NCBI RefSeq assembly: GCF_026151205.1 | Contig: NC_087076.1 | Coordinates: forward strand, 15,832,419-15,896,418 | Origin: Bolinopsis microptera | Lineage: Eukaryota; Ctenophora; Tentaculata; Lobata; Bolinopsidae | Reading direction: 5' to 3' | Length of the DNA stretch: 64,000 nucleotides | Shown here: positions 19,301 through 47,695 of the stretch, one piece after another | Layout: each line of letters opens with the position of its first letter | How positions within the stretch are numbered: the stretch's first letter is position 1 | Made by a program: the position numbers and the translations under genes | The notes under the pieces: generated by a model | Seen by the model: the letters and a program-made list of their open reading frames with translations, nothing else | Told to the model about the DNA's origin: nothing | The model's database searches: none

Positions 19301-22222
19301 CCAGGAGGAGGACCCAGGAGGAGGACCCAGGAGGAGGACCTAGGAGGAGGAGGAGAACTGAGGAGGATGACTGAGGAGGAGAAGGACTCAGGAGGAGGAC
19401 TCAGGAGGACTGAGAAGGAGGAGGACTGAGGAGGATGGCTGAGGAGGATGGCTGAGGAGGATGACTGATAGGGAGGAGGAGGAGGAAGAGGAGGAAGAGG
19501 ACTGAGGAGGAGGAGGGGAAGGACCCAGGAGGAGAAGGAGGACCCAGGAGGAGAAGGAGGACCCAGGAGGAGGACCCAGGAAAAGGCCCCAGGAGGAGGA
19601 GGAGGACCTAGGAGGAGGAGGAGAACTGAGGAGGATGACTGAGGAGGAGAAGGACTCAGGAGGAGGACTCAGGAGGACTGAGAAGGAGGAGGACTGAGGA
19701 GGATGGCTGAGGAGGATGGCTGAGGAGGATGACTGATAGGGAGGAGGAGGAGGAAGAGGAGGAAGAGGACTGAGGAGGAGGAGGGGAAGGACCCAGGAGG
19801 AGAAGGAGGACCCAGGAGGAGAAGGAGGACCCAGGAGGAGGACCCAGGAAAAGGCCCCAGGAGGAGGAGGAGGACTGGGGAGGAGGAGGACTGAGGAGGA
19901 CTGAGGAGGAGGACTGACGATGACTGAGAAGGAGGAGTACTGAGGAGTACTGAGGAGGATGGCTGAGGAGGATGGCTGAGGAGGATGACTGAGGAGGATG
20001 ACTGAGAGGGAGGAGGAGAAGAACTCAGGAGGAGGACTCAGGAGGAAGAGGAGGAGGAGGGGAGGAGGAAGAGGACTGGGGAGGATCAGGAAGACCCAGG
20101 AGGAGGACCCAGTAGGAGGAGGAGGAGGAGGACCCAGGAGGAGGAGGAGGACTGAGGAGGACTGAGGAGGAGGACTGACGATGACTGAGAAGGAGGAGTA
20201 CTGAGGAGTACTGAGGAGGATGGCTGAGGAGGATGGCTGAGGAGGATGACTGAGGAGGATGACTGAGAGGGAGGAGGAGAAGAACTCAGGAGGAGGACTC
20301 AGGAGGAAGAGGAGGAGGAGGACTCAGGAGGAGGACTTAGGAGAAATGAGAAGGAGGACTGAGGAGAACTGAGGCGGAGGAGGAGAAGGACTGAATAGGA
20401 GGAGAAGGAGGGGGACTGGGAGAGGACTGAGGAGGAGGAGGACTGATGAGAAGGATGAGGAGGAGGACTGAGGAGGAGGACTGAGGACCGAGGAGGAAGA
20501 GGAGGATGAAGAGGAGGAGGAGGACCCAGGAGGAGGAGGACTGAGGAGGACTGAGTAGGATGGCTGAGGAGGATGATTGAGAGGGAAGAGGAGGAGGACT
20601 GAGGAGGAGGAGGAAGACTGAATAGGAGGAGGAGGGGGACTAGGGGAGGACTGAGGAGGAGGATGGAGGACTGAGGAGAAGGATGAGGAGGAGGACTGAG
20701 GTGGACTGAGGAGGACTGAGAAGGAGGAGGACTGAGGAGGAGGAGGACTGAATAGGAGGACGAGGGGGACTGGGGGAGGACTGAGGAGGAGGATGGAGGA
20801 CTGAGGAGAAGGATGAGGAGGAGGACTGAGGACTGAGGAAGACTGAGGAGGACTGAGGAGGACTGAGGAGGAAGAGGAGGAGGATGAAGAGGAGGAGGAG
20901 GACCCAGGAGGAGGACCCAGGAGAACTAAAGAGGAGGAGGAGGACTGGGGAGGAGGAGGACTGTTGAGGACTGATGAGGAGGACTGAGGACGAGGAGGAG
21001 GAGTAGGAGGACTGAGGAGGGGAGGAGGAAGAGGACTGAGGAAGATCAGGAAGACCCAGGAGGAGGAGGTGGAAGAGTAGGAGGAAGCATCTAAATGTTA
21101 TTTCCATTTTTGTCCGTTTTTGTCCATTTTTGTCAGTTTTTGTCCGCTCTATTTTTTGTCCGTTTTGAAAACATAGGGTACCGAACGGACGAAACTACAT
21201 GATCCCCCTATAACAGCAAAAATTGAACATTTTATTTAGCAATTTAGGTGTCCATTAATGTCCGCTAATGTCCGTATATGTCCGTCAATGTCCGTCTATG
21301 TCCGCCTATGTCCGCCTATGTCCGTCTATGTGCGCCTATGTCCGCCTATGTCCTGTCCTTTTTGGATTCTATGAGACAAGCGGACATAGACGGACGTGAC
21401 ACCCCCCCCTACAAAACAAACTTCTAGTCTGTTCGATTGGTCAACTCCAAGAGCTGTTCAAAATTCCAAACAAGATCAGGTCACTTACCGACTCATTGTC
21501 AGAGTTTTATCCAAGGCTTCTTGAAGATGAAATAGTGTCCCAGCAAGCCGAGAATTGAGCACATGATGGAGATCAGGTGCTTGGTAAATAGTTCCTTGGA
21601 GGACGTAGTAATTAGCGAGTGGGACAACCTGAAGAATATTTATCATCTAAATAGTTTGTGAGTTAGGGTATTTAAGCCATTAAATCTACAATCATTTCTC
21701 ATCATAATTTGCATTTTATTATATTGTGTCATAAAATAGTTGACAGACTTACATGAGATGGGCTATGTCTTTCTTGTTTTCGGATTATCATGAGATCACT
21801 TGCTTCATCAACGTGAAGAAGAGTATATTCAATCCCTGAAATTGTATAGCATAGAAATAGAGCATAAATACTCAAATAGGTTTTGGAACTTGGAAAATAT
21901 TCAAGAGATTTGATTGCTGCAGCATTTGGTTGCAATTTGGTTCAGAAAAATCAGGAAAAAGGGCAGATTAACAACTAGTGTTACTACCCCCATAACTCTA
22001 CGCAATTACCCAGCAGTAAAATTAAAATTTTTGAGAAAAACCTTTCATGTGAAGAAGTTGATTTGGATTTAATCTTTGCATCTTTGCTATTTCGTTGTTA
22101 CATGTCTTATCATAAAAAAGATTGCTGCGTTGACAAAAGTAAGCAAGGACATTGTGAGGATTAAGTTGTTGGTTCCAGTTACTGTCCTTCCAAGATTTTG
22201 TCATAGGATTTTCATTAGCCAT
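16333..22222 (-). CDS. MED6: Mediator complex subunit 6 (5 coding exons, 208 aa)
   Basis: Mediator links transcription activators to RNA polymerase II in the nucleus; MED6 is a head-module subunit. Exons on the minus strand are 22222-22042, 21835-21753, 21628-21489, 16707-16606 and 16453-16333. All have GT-AG borders and phases that join cleanly, giving 208 codons plus TGA. Diagnostic family stretches are FYDKTCNNEIAKMQRL (exon 1), GIEYTLLHVDEASDLMIIRK (exon 2), VVPLANYYVLQGTIYQAPDL and LNSRLAG (exon 3), YDPNKGHYWSF (exon 4) and SIDKLMDILTKKYQ (exon 5). From memory the human protein is about 246 residues; the shortage is in the poorly conserved C-terminal tail. ATG at 22220-22222 is the first in frame. 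Intron 4 (16708-21488) is 4.8 kb and carries a transposable element full of GGA repeats. Confidence 0.93.
17425..17487 (+). repeat. second internal copy of the TIR-element left terminus
   Basis: G-run, TGTCACGTCCGTCTATGTCC and 'tcctttttggattctat' repeat the left end at 16908-16975. The copy indicates nesting or an internal duplication within the MED6 intronic element. Confidence 0.8.
17598..21085. repeat. ~3.5-kb GGA-rich higher-order repeat
   Basis: The plus strand is almost entirely G and A with sparse C and T, built from GGAGGA, GACTGAGGA, GACCCAGGA and GATGGCTGA words. A higher-order unit of 1558 bases is directly visible: 'gactgttgaggactgatgag' recurs at 17643 and 19201, and 'aggagaaatgagaaggagga' at 18781 and 20339. 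A third partial copy starts near 20959. Within each unit a ~270-base sub-block is also doubled. It is transcribed as CCT-rich RNA in the MED6 intron. Apparent serine/proline-rich ORFs on the minus strand are by-products. Confidence 0.9.
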
Positions 22223-23181
22223 AGTCAATCAATTTTAAAGACTGTCTGAGAGTAATAATTAATGGTTTTAAAGTTAAAACCGTTTTTTCATTTAAGATAA
22301 ATATATTATTACAGTCAAAACTCTATATTATATACTGTGCCTCTCTACACCAGGTACCTTAACGTACCAGGCCTCTTCTTTCCCCCAAACTTTTAGTTAA
22401 TTAGCCCGTTTTGTGCAAGGAAAAGTGACTTATCATACTTCATAGTTCATATCGCATTTTATTGGTGATTTGAGTACATGATATAGAGCTGTCTTGCATC
22501 ACAATATATGCATACAAGGCCTGTATATGAGACACTTAATAGGTTATTTGAGAGACTGCAGATGCTGGAGATTAAGATCATGTGCGCCTCAGCATACCAG
22601 GTTTTAGTCTATATGTGCACTTTTCTTTCTCCTGAGAAGCCGATTTATAGAGGTTTGACTGTCCCAGGAAATCACAAGACAGGGAATTAACACAGGAATT
22701 AAGAATATACACATAAATTCAGCAATGATTATTAGTTCTATGTTAACAGTACACTACAAAGCAGATGTATAGATCTCCAACAAAACTCTAGATCCTACCA
22801 CACTCACTGCCACAGCAAGAGCAATCCATTCAATTCTCTCTGTGAACTAACAATATACAGCCTATTATAAGAGCCCAGATTTCCACTCAAATACTGGCAA
22901 GTGCATAATGCTATAGGACCTTAAAATAAAATTGAACTATACAAACTCGATTTATCTAATTTTCTAAAACTAGCATTATATAACATTTCTAAATTATCCC
23001 TACACACTTGTAAATAATTAGAATTGTGTAACTTAAATTATTTCAGAATTACAACTATTGTGTACTCAGTAAAGTAATTATCACTATTGTATCCTTGTAT
23101 CCTAGAAGGGGTATCCTAGGATGATTCTTGATATTTTAGTAAGGCCCTCCTCATTTAACCTTCGATCTCGTTTTCCATTAA
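22223..23181. other. MED6 upstream region, no gene seen
   Basis: AT-rich DNA containing the presumed MED6 promoter and 5' UTR next to 22222. No TATA box position can be assigned with confidence. No ORF resembles a known protein. Confidence 0.4.
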
Positions 23182-23703
23182 TCGGCTGAGTCAGCCGAGG
23201 AGACATTACACTTATGTGTCAACGGGAGAGAACTTCCTGCAGGGGCCAACAAAGCAGATGGAGCTAGATTAGATGTTAGTGCTAGGAGTGTATGGAACCC
23301 ATTGGAAAGGGCATTTTTAGATGTAAGAGTATTTCATGCTCAAGCTCCTTCCAATAAGGCTCTTGGATCTCCAACCACTATGTACAATAGCCACGAGAGA
23401 CAGAAAAAGAATTTATACAATAAAAGGATTGTAGAAGTGGAACATGGGACGTTTACACCAATAGTCCTATCAACCACTGGGGGTATGGGAAGGGAAGCTA
23501 ATAAGTTCTTCAAGAAATTAGCAGATAAACTTTCTAGGAAATCAGGCCAACGATATAGTGAGGCAATGACATTTATTAGGAAGAGAGTAAGATTTGACCT
23601 TTTGAGAACAACAGTTATAGCTCTTAGAGGAGAGAGAGGGTTAAAAAGTAGTAGTGCAGTAAAAATAGCAGAATTAGATATAAATTTGGAGCCAGTTCTT
23701 TAA
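23182..23703 (+). pseudogene. repeat-associated ORF fragment (GTFTPIVLSTTGGMGREA family)
   Basis: The frame is open from just after a stop at 23179-23181 to TAA at 23701-23703, with no ATG in the first 60 codons. Translation contains ARLDVSARSVWNPLERAFLD, VRVFHAQAPSN, GTFTPIVLSTTGGMGREANK and RKRVRFDLLRTTVIALRG. From memory, very similar stretches (RLDI-ARGFW, FFDVRVFNP, F-PLVFS--GGMG) recur in multicopy sequences of cnidarians and other invertebrates, often beside retroelement genes. The biochemical function is unknown to me. The missing start and isolated position suggest a decayed repeat copy rather than a host gene. Confidence 0.6.
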
Positions 23704-26700
23704 ACTGGCTTACTTATACTACTTAAAGGGTGTTTATTTAGTTTTCTATTGAATTTTTATTGAATTTTTATATAGGGTAATTGTTATATTATGTGTATAT
23801 TGTTTGAATAATCTTACTACTACTTATGTGTAATTTTGCGTAGATGAAATTTATTGCCTAACTGAATAAATATGCACTTATGCTTTTATCTTGAAAAATA
23901 CGTCAGTTACATTTATCATCAGACAAGATGTAGCTCACGATTTTCTCAAATGAATAGCTGCTACAAGATGCAACACGGTTTTTTTGAGGCACGGTACTTT
24001 GGGTTTGCAAAAAATCAACCTTTGTATTGTGATTTCAGGGATGGTTTAACAGTTTTAAAGTAAATATTGTGGAGATCACACTCAGCTCTGCAAAATAAAT
24101 GTCAGTACTAGTCATCATTAAACCACGCTTTCAGTCACACATGATCAACAAAAAACAAGCACACATTCATTAAGGTGGAATAGTAATACCAAATCTGATT
24201 TATTTGATTATATTAGATGGGTTGATAACAGGTAAATTTTTATTGATAAAATTGTATAATAATAAAATAGTTTGGATGCATGAGCTGAGAAATAGTTCTT
24301 CGGCCGCGCGCTTGTTATTTCGTCATATCTTCAATCGATGCAATGTGTATAAAAATTTTATTATTAATAAACCTTCGAAAATCCTTAAAAACTCCTTTCT
24401 TCATTCTTACTAGCAACTTTTATAACAAACAACAAAGTTGCAAACGGCGCGCGTAATGCGTGGGCGCAATTGCATCAGTTAGCATCAATTAATAGCAGTG
24501 AGTAGCAATGAGTAGCAGTGATTAGCAGTTGGCAGCAGTTTATTTCCACGTTGGTCCGCCTTGTCATACGTTGTATGACCCGCCGCGCACGAGTGCGCGG
24601 CTCCCCTAGCTGTATCGTAGAAACTCTACCATTGTGAAACGACCGTGGGGGTCACAACATGATACAAGGTCCGCCTGTGAGGTACAATGAAATTTATAAA
24701 CTATCATACACATTATCACACATTATATTCATTTTTATAAACACACAATTATCATCACATTAGTTTAAAATACAAATAATTCTTTACCAACATAATAGTT
24801 CATTAAATACAATTTTATTAATCTCATATTATCAAATCTATAATAATCTATAAAAATTGAAAACCCTGATATTACTTATTTTGCGGCGCGGTGTAATACA
24901 AATTTATTCAAGCTTTTCATTTGAAATTTAATCAAGTCCTTGGCCTTTGCCCTTTATGCTTCAATTTTGTAAGTTTATAACTTACCAGGACGCGCGCCGA
25001 GTTGAACTCGTCGACGGTCATGTATAATATTGGAAACAAATATCTTACAAGTATCACTTGTTAACTTCAATTTAGTAGCCAGGGTGTGCAATGGCTGCAT
25101 TTAGTTTTCCTGAGTGCAAGTCCGAAATTGCTTACTTCGTACTGCGTAGTATTTAAGATTTTTGCCTGTGGTAAGCACATGCCAGCATAGCTAATGGCTT
25201 ACTAATGGCTTACTGAGGAACCTGGTGAGTATTTGAAATTGTAATTAATTGATATGTTGATATGCTCACATGACACTGGATCTGAGTTGATCTGATTTGA
25301 TACATGTTTCGTATCCCAATATCGGATACGCCTTCGGCGGCGCGCGCTTCACGCGCGAAAAGTGGCATGCAACGTATGTCATGATCTGATATGTTATGAG
25401 ACAATTAAAATTGCAAAATGATATAATAGGTCATTAAAACATTAAAATAAATTCATTTTGTCAATTCCTTATTTCCCACAAATTCAGCTTAATTTTAAAA
25501 ACTTTACAAACTTGTTGCACAAGGCTCATAAGTCATAGAATGAATAATATAATGACACTCTAAATATCACATCCTTTGATAAATACTACTGTTTAAGTCA
25601 ATATTTTATTCTATAATAAAATGTGCTAAAAATTAAATTTCTTGTTTCATTGAATATCACAAAATTTTCGAGCTGAAATATTTTCATTATTAACTATTAA
25701 CTATCATTTCTTTAGGATAGATATATTATATACTACTGTATAAGTAAAACAAAATTTTAAGTAAAACAAAATGTTGTTACTGTATATTTTTCTATATTTT
25801 ATGTGTCTCTCCGTAAAAATTACAATAACTTTTGTCGATGTGCGGTTATCATCATAAAAAGTTAAAAGGCAAAAGGCCCACATCCAGAAAGTTTATAATT
25901 TCCTCGCAGATACAAATTTTCTGTTTTCTGTGGCCCGCTCGCTTCGATCGCGAATTTTCCACTTTTGCAATTTGGGCGAGTGAAGCAAGACAGTCTTAAG
26001 CATTTGGAGCTAGGCCACAGAAAAAATGTTGGGTTTTTGCTTGGCCACATTAAAATCTACAATATCAAAATATCTGAAGTCCTTCAAAATAGTGTATTAC
26101 AAAACGGCTTTCTCCTACAACCCACAAGTAAAACATGGCCAGCTTGCATCATCTGTCGTAGTTATCACAAATTATTATATGTGCCTTGCAGAGTAGAGGC
26201 AACCATACCCTGAGAAATATAGAGTGCATACAACTTAAACTTTCGCACAGACAGGAATTGAAGATATGTTTGCCGCAGGTAAAAATTCTTGATGATTTTG
26301 CCCACACAGAAGGCCTAGAAGCAATTGGACAATAGAGATCACTTTCAAACACAGTTTCAAGAACGATTCGAAGAACTGTTAGTTTTTTCCGCTTTCATTT
26401 GTCAACAATTTTGGATTGTTTTTAGAAAATAAAACATATTTTTATCGGTATAAAATTTCACTAGATATTACCGAAAATACTGCCACAATACCATAAAATT
26501 GTAAAGAAATATTAGTGTTTTTGCCTTCCCAAGTAATCCAAGAAACAGTCCCAAACGTCTTCTAGCATGATAGAATAGGTAGTTTACTTAGATGTGAGCT
26601 TAAGAGGTTTATTTACATTTGTATACCTTTGGAACTGTAGAACTGTATGAACTGTTGAAATCCAGAGAAGGTTATTGACATTGTTCTCTTGAGGGTGCTG

Positions 26701-26906
26701 GCGTTTTACCTTATAATCATTCTGGAGACGGGAACGAGCATGTTACTGTTAACAAGAGTCAAAAATACCGGCTGGGCACTCAATTGAATTCCGTAAGTGT
26801 TCTGGGCGTGAAACATTGTCTTCAGGAGAAGGAATCTGTTGCTCCAAGTTATCAACAGGATAAGAAAATGGTTCACTGAATCACTTTAAATGCTTTACTG
26901 TATCTA
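23704..26906. other. gene-free AT-rich stretch
   Basis: I see no supported gene. Minor structures are a degenerate 'agtagcagtga' repeat (about 24490-24540), a GC-rich hairpin (gccgcgcac-ga-gtgcgcggc, about 24588-24609) within a GC island, and an inverted pair 'ttttctgtggcc'/'ggccacagaaaa' (near 25921 and 26013). Confidence 0.4.
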
Positions 26907-27850
26907 TTCGAGGAGAATTGGTATTTGGTGCACTACTGCAGTTCTCAGGAGAAAGAAACCCTTGGTCTACTGTTTTGAAGAGAGCTGGTGCACTACTGTT
27001 CTAAGGAGAAGGAAACCGTTGGTCTACTGTTTTGAAGAGAACTGGTGCATTACTGTTCTTAGGAGAAGAAAACCGTTGGTCTACTGTTTTGAAGAGAACA
27101 GGCGCACTACTGTTCTCAGGAGAAGGAAACCCTTAGTCTACTGTTTCGAAGAGAGCTGGTGCACTACTGTTCTAAGGAGAAGGAAACCGTTGGTCTACTG
27201 TTTTGAAGAGAACTGGTGCATTACTGTTCTTAGGAGAAGAAAACCGTTGGTCTTCTGTTTTGAAGAGAACAGGCGCACTACTGTTCTCAGGAGAAGGAAA
27301 CCCTTGGTCTACTGTTTTGAAGAGAACTGGTGCACTACTGTTCTCAGGAGAAGGAAACCGTTGGTCTACTGTTTTGGAGAGAACTGGTAATACACTACTG
27401 TTCTCAGGAGAAGGAAACCCTTTGTCTACTGTTTTGAAGAGAACAGGTGCACTACTGTTCTCAGGAGAAGGAAACCCTTGGTCTACTGTTTTGAAGAGAA
27501 CTGGTGCACTACTGTTCTCAGGAGAAGGAAACCGTAGGTCTACTGTTTTGAAGAGAACTGGTAGTACACTACTGTTCTCAGGAAAAGGAAACCCTTGGTC
27601 TACTGTTTTGAAGAGAACTGGTAGTACACTACTGTTCTCAGGAGAAGAAAACCGTTGGTCTACTGTTTTGAAGAGAACTAGTGCGTTACTACTTACTGTT
27701 CTCAGGAGAAGGAAACCCATGGTCTACTGTTTTGAAGAGAACTGGTACACTACTGTTCTTAGGAGAAGAAAACCGTTGGTCTACTGTTTTGAAGAAAACT
27801 GGTGCACTTCTCCCGGAGAAGAAAACTGATGCTCTAATATTTTCAAAAGA
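26907..27850. repeat. 57-bp minisatellite, about 15 copies
   Basis: The unit contains 'actggtgcactactgttctc', 'aggagaaggaaaccgttggt' and 'ctactgttttgaagaga'. Spacing between units is 57 bases (for example 26987 to 27044), with occasional 3-base insertions. Because 57 is a multiple of three, frames on both strands remain open for 160-200 codons. No start context, intron structure or family match supports a protein. Confidence 0.9.
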
Positions 27851-27986
27851 AAGGAAGTGGTACTTTAGCAAGATTACTGGTAAACAGTAATAAAAGTCGA
27901 CAATTAGTTTTTGCGAAATTTGGAGAAAAACATTTTGAGAAAACATTTAGGCTTTGGCCTTCAGCAGAAAAATTATCGGTTTTATC

Positions 27987-28006
27987 GGTTTTATCTAGAT
28001 AAAACC
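27987..28006. repeat. perfect 20-bp palindrome
   Basis: Reads ggttttatctagataaaacc. A similar 'ttatctagataa' follows 20 bases later, and 'ttatcgg'/'ccgataa' bracket the region (27973 to about 28050). It could be a small fold-back MITE. Confidence 0.6.
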
Positions 28007-28217
28007 TAAATTTTTATCTGTTTATCTAGATAAAAGATTTCATACCGATAATGGATTGCCTAATACCAGCACGAAAATCTGTGGAACCATACCTACCATA
28101 TCCCCAAATATAAAGTCAATTGGGTGAAAATTGAATATCTTCAATTTTTTAAAAGGGCATAATATATTAACATAGTCCTTTTTCAATAAACTGAACTGCT
28201 ACTGATATTTATAAAAT

Positions 28218-28405
28218 AAAAGGGCACATGTCGACATAGGCCCTAACAAATTGTTGGAATGTGATGTTTTTGATGATGTTTTTGAAAAGTAGAAAGGGCC
28301 TAAGTCAACAAATGCCCTAACAAATTTTTGGAATGTGATGTTTTTGAAAAGTGCAGAAAGGGCCTAAGTCAACAAATGCCCTAACAAATTGTTGGAATGT
28401 TTTGT
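28218..28405 (+). repeat. three-copy tandem repeat
   Basis: Units of about 60-75 bases share 'aaagggcctaagtcaacaaa', 'tgccctaacaaat' and 'ttggaatgtgatgtttttg'. The first copy has a 12-base expansion. No coding capacity. Confidence 0.8.
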
Positions 28406-29273
28406 TGGGTGTCCAATCGACGGACTGAGGAGGGGAGGGGGTGGGGGGACTTGGGGCCGGCCCAAGCTCCCTCAAAACTACCGATTACATTACACACATG
28501 CACAGGGCCTCATGTATGTAATGTGTCACACTTCACAGATGACAGCAAACAAAAACAAAAACTTATAATATGGTTGAAACAAGACACCCACGTGTACAAT
28601 CTCAGCCGCGCAGTATCATAACAGTCGATAGTTCAAATTGCAAGGTGTCCTGGACAAGCAAATCATATAGATTACCTGTAGTGGATGCGCTTGATGTGCT
28701 TTGTACGATTAACTATGTGTTAAAACTGCGTGGCTTAGTTGTCCAAACGTAGGATTGGACAACCAACAACACAAAATTTCACAAAGATCATGCTTGCGCT
28801 TTCATTCGAACGTTTGAGTGAATATAAAGAGCTTTATATTGCGATTAGATATTTCCGAACACTATTACTTTAAAGCACTATTTCTATTTTTAAGCACCAG
28901 CCACCAGATGATAATTTTAGGGCTTCCACAGACGCCTGGACGCCCTCAATAGCCGCCTCTGGGACCTATGTACACATAAGCCCTGTAACAATTCTCACAT
29001 GTAATATGTTTCAATTAATTAAGAGGGGCCTATGTATCAAATTTTGTTTTAAATGGGCCTATGTCAAAATTAAATCAATTACCCCAATTAATTGAAAAGC
29101 TTCAGGAACATTTTCAGAGTGTAGGCCAGTCATTCTTTCCATTTAGGATACATAGAAATCAAATTAAAATGCCTATCCTAAAGTTAATTTCCATAAATAG
29201 GTTTTTGTGCATTTTCTCAAAACGACTTTTTTGGCATATAATGCCATTTCTGTTTGTAGGTGACGGTATGTAG

Positions 29274-29422
29274 CAGGGACAAAAGGATTTCGCGGTAATT
29301 TTGGCCAAAAATCGCGATACCGTGAATTTCATTTCGCGGTATATTAAACTATACATAAAATTTGTCGCAAATAATGGGAAAAATCGCGATTCCGTACATG
29401 CCGCGATTTCCTTTTGTCCCTG
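29274..29422. mobile_element. 149-bp hAT-type MITE
   Basis: Terminal inverted repeats start CAGGGACAAAAGG and continue as TTTCGCGG-like sequence (left 29274-29297; right, reverse strand, 29422-29400). An exact 8-bp target-site duplication, GTATGTAG, flanks it (29266-29273 and 29423-29430). An 8-bp duplication with CAGGG-type ends is the classical hAT signature. There is no coding capacity, so mobilisation would need a transposase from elsewhere. It lies ~650 bp upstream of the kinase start. Confidence 0.93.
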
Positions 29423-30078
29423 GTATGTAGTATTGAAGTGATAAATACAATGCATAATTCATGCAGTCTAATAAGGTAACATCTCCACTTTTTTTCGTCC
29501 CTCTAGCGTTCTCTCTCTTGGAAGTGATACCTTGGTGAAACATTTTTAATTTCAAAGCTTTTAAAAGGGTTTGGTGATTCTTCTTCTTCTTCTTCGGGGG
29601 CTGTGGTCATTATCACTATAAGATAAAGCATGATCACTGTAAGATAGAGCATTGAAGCCCTGTGCTTACCCCAGTAAAATATTTATTAGTGGAAAAACGT
29701 TTAACTTTGTTTTTCCACATTTAGTAAATCGTTTTGTTGCTTATAGTAGAACAACTTTATAATACTCCTTAAGCCGATGATCTTTGGTAGTGAGAACTTG
29801 TCCACTATGTCTGTCACACTAGGGTTTGATGGTTATTTCATAATACTTCTATCATGAAGGAATTCCCCTGAAAAATGTCTCCCTGAATTTCGCATTGTCA
29901 TAAATCTCCATCCAGATCCCAAGATAAAAATGGATAATGGGAGGAATAGTATATTACCAAAGAATAGAATTAATCTGCTGACATAAACACATCATTCGTT
30001 TCATAGCGATCTATATGGGCAGAATTTAGCAGATGAGATGGAATAGATCATTTGACAAATTCGGAGAAAGTGAAGCAA

Positions 30079-47526
<17,448 letters not shown>

Positions 47527-47695
47527 CCATATCAAAACCATGTCATAACCATGTAATAACCATGTCAAAACCATGTAATAACCATGTCAAAACCATGTCA
47601 TAACCATGTAATAACCATGTCATAACCATGTCATAACCATGTCATAACCATGTCGCAACCATGCCGTCGGGGCTCTAGTCTATGACCCAAATGAA

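Larger units (their letters stand above)
16908..21408. mobile_element. 4.5-kb TIR element in MED6 intron 4
   Basis: The left end is a G-run followed by TGTCACGTCCGTCTATGTCC. The right end carries the inverted copy (GGACATAGACGGACGTGACA and a C-run). CTACAAA directly flanks both sides (16901-16907 and 21409-21415), fitting a target-site duplication of about 6-8 bp. Subterminal DNA is rich in TGTCCG repeats at both ends (16940-17150 and 21110-21400). A further copy of the left terminus lies inside at 17425-17487, so one element may be nested in another. No transposase is visible; the body is the GGA-rich array. The superfamily is undetermined. Confidence 0.75.

Noticed and set aside
20640-21107. 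155-codon Ser/Pro/Leu-rich frame on the minus strand
   Set aside because: It reads the polypyrimidine strand of the GGA array; composition alone keeps it open.
24540-24680. Possible tRNA or other structured RNA in a GC island
   Set aside because: There is a short hairpin, but no cloverleaf with B-box (GGTTCGAATCC-like) could be built. No tRNA or rRNA was found elsewhere either.
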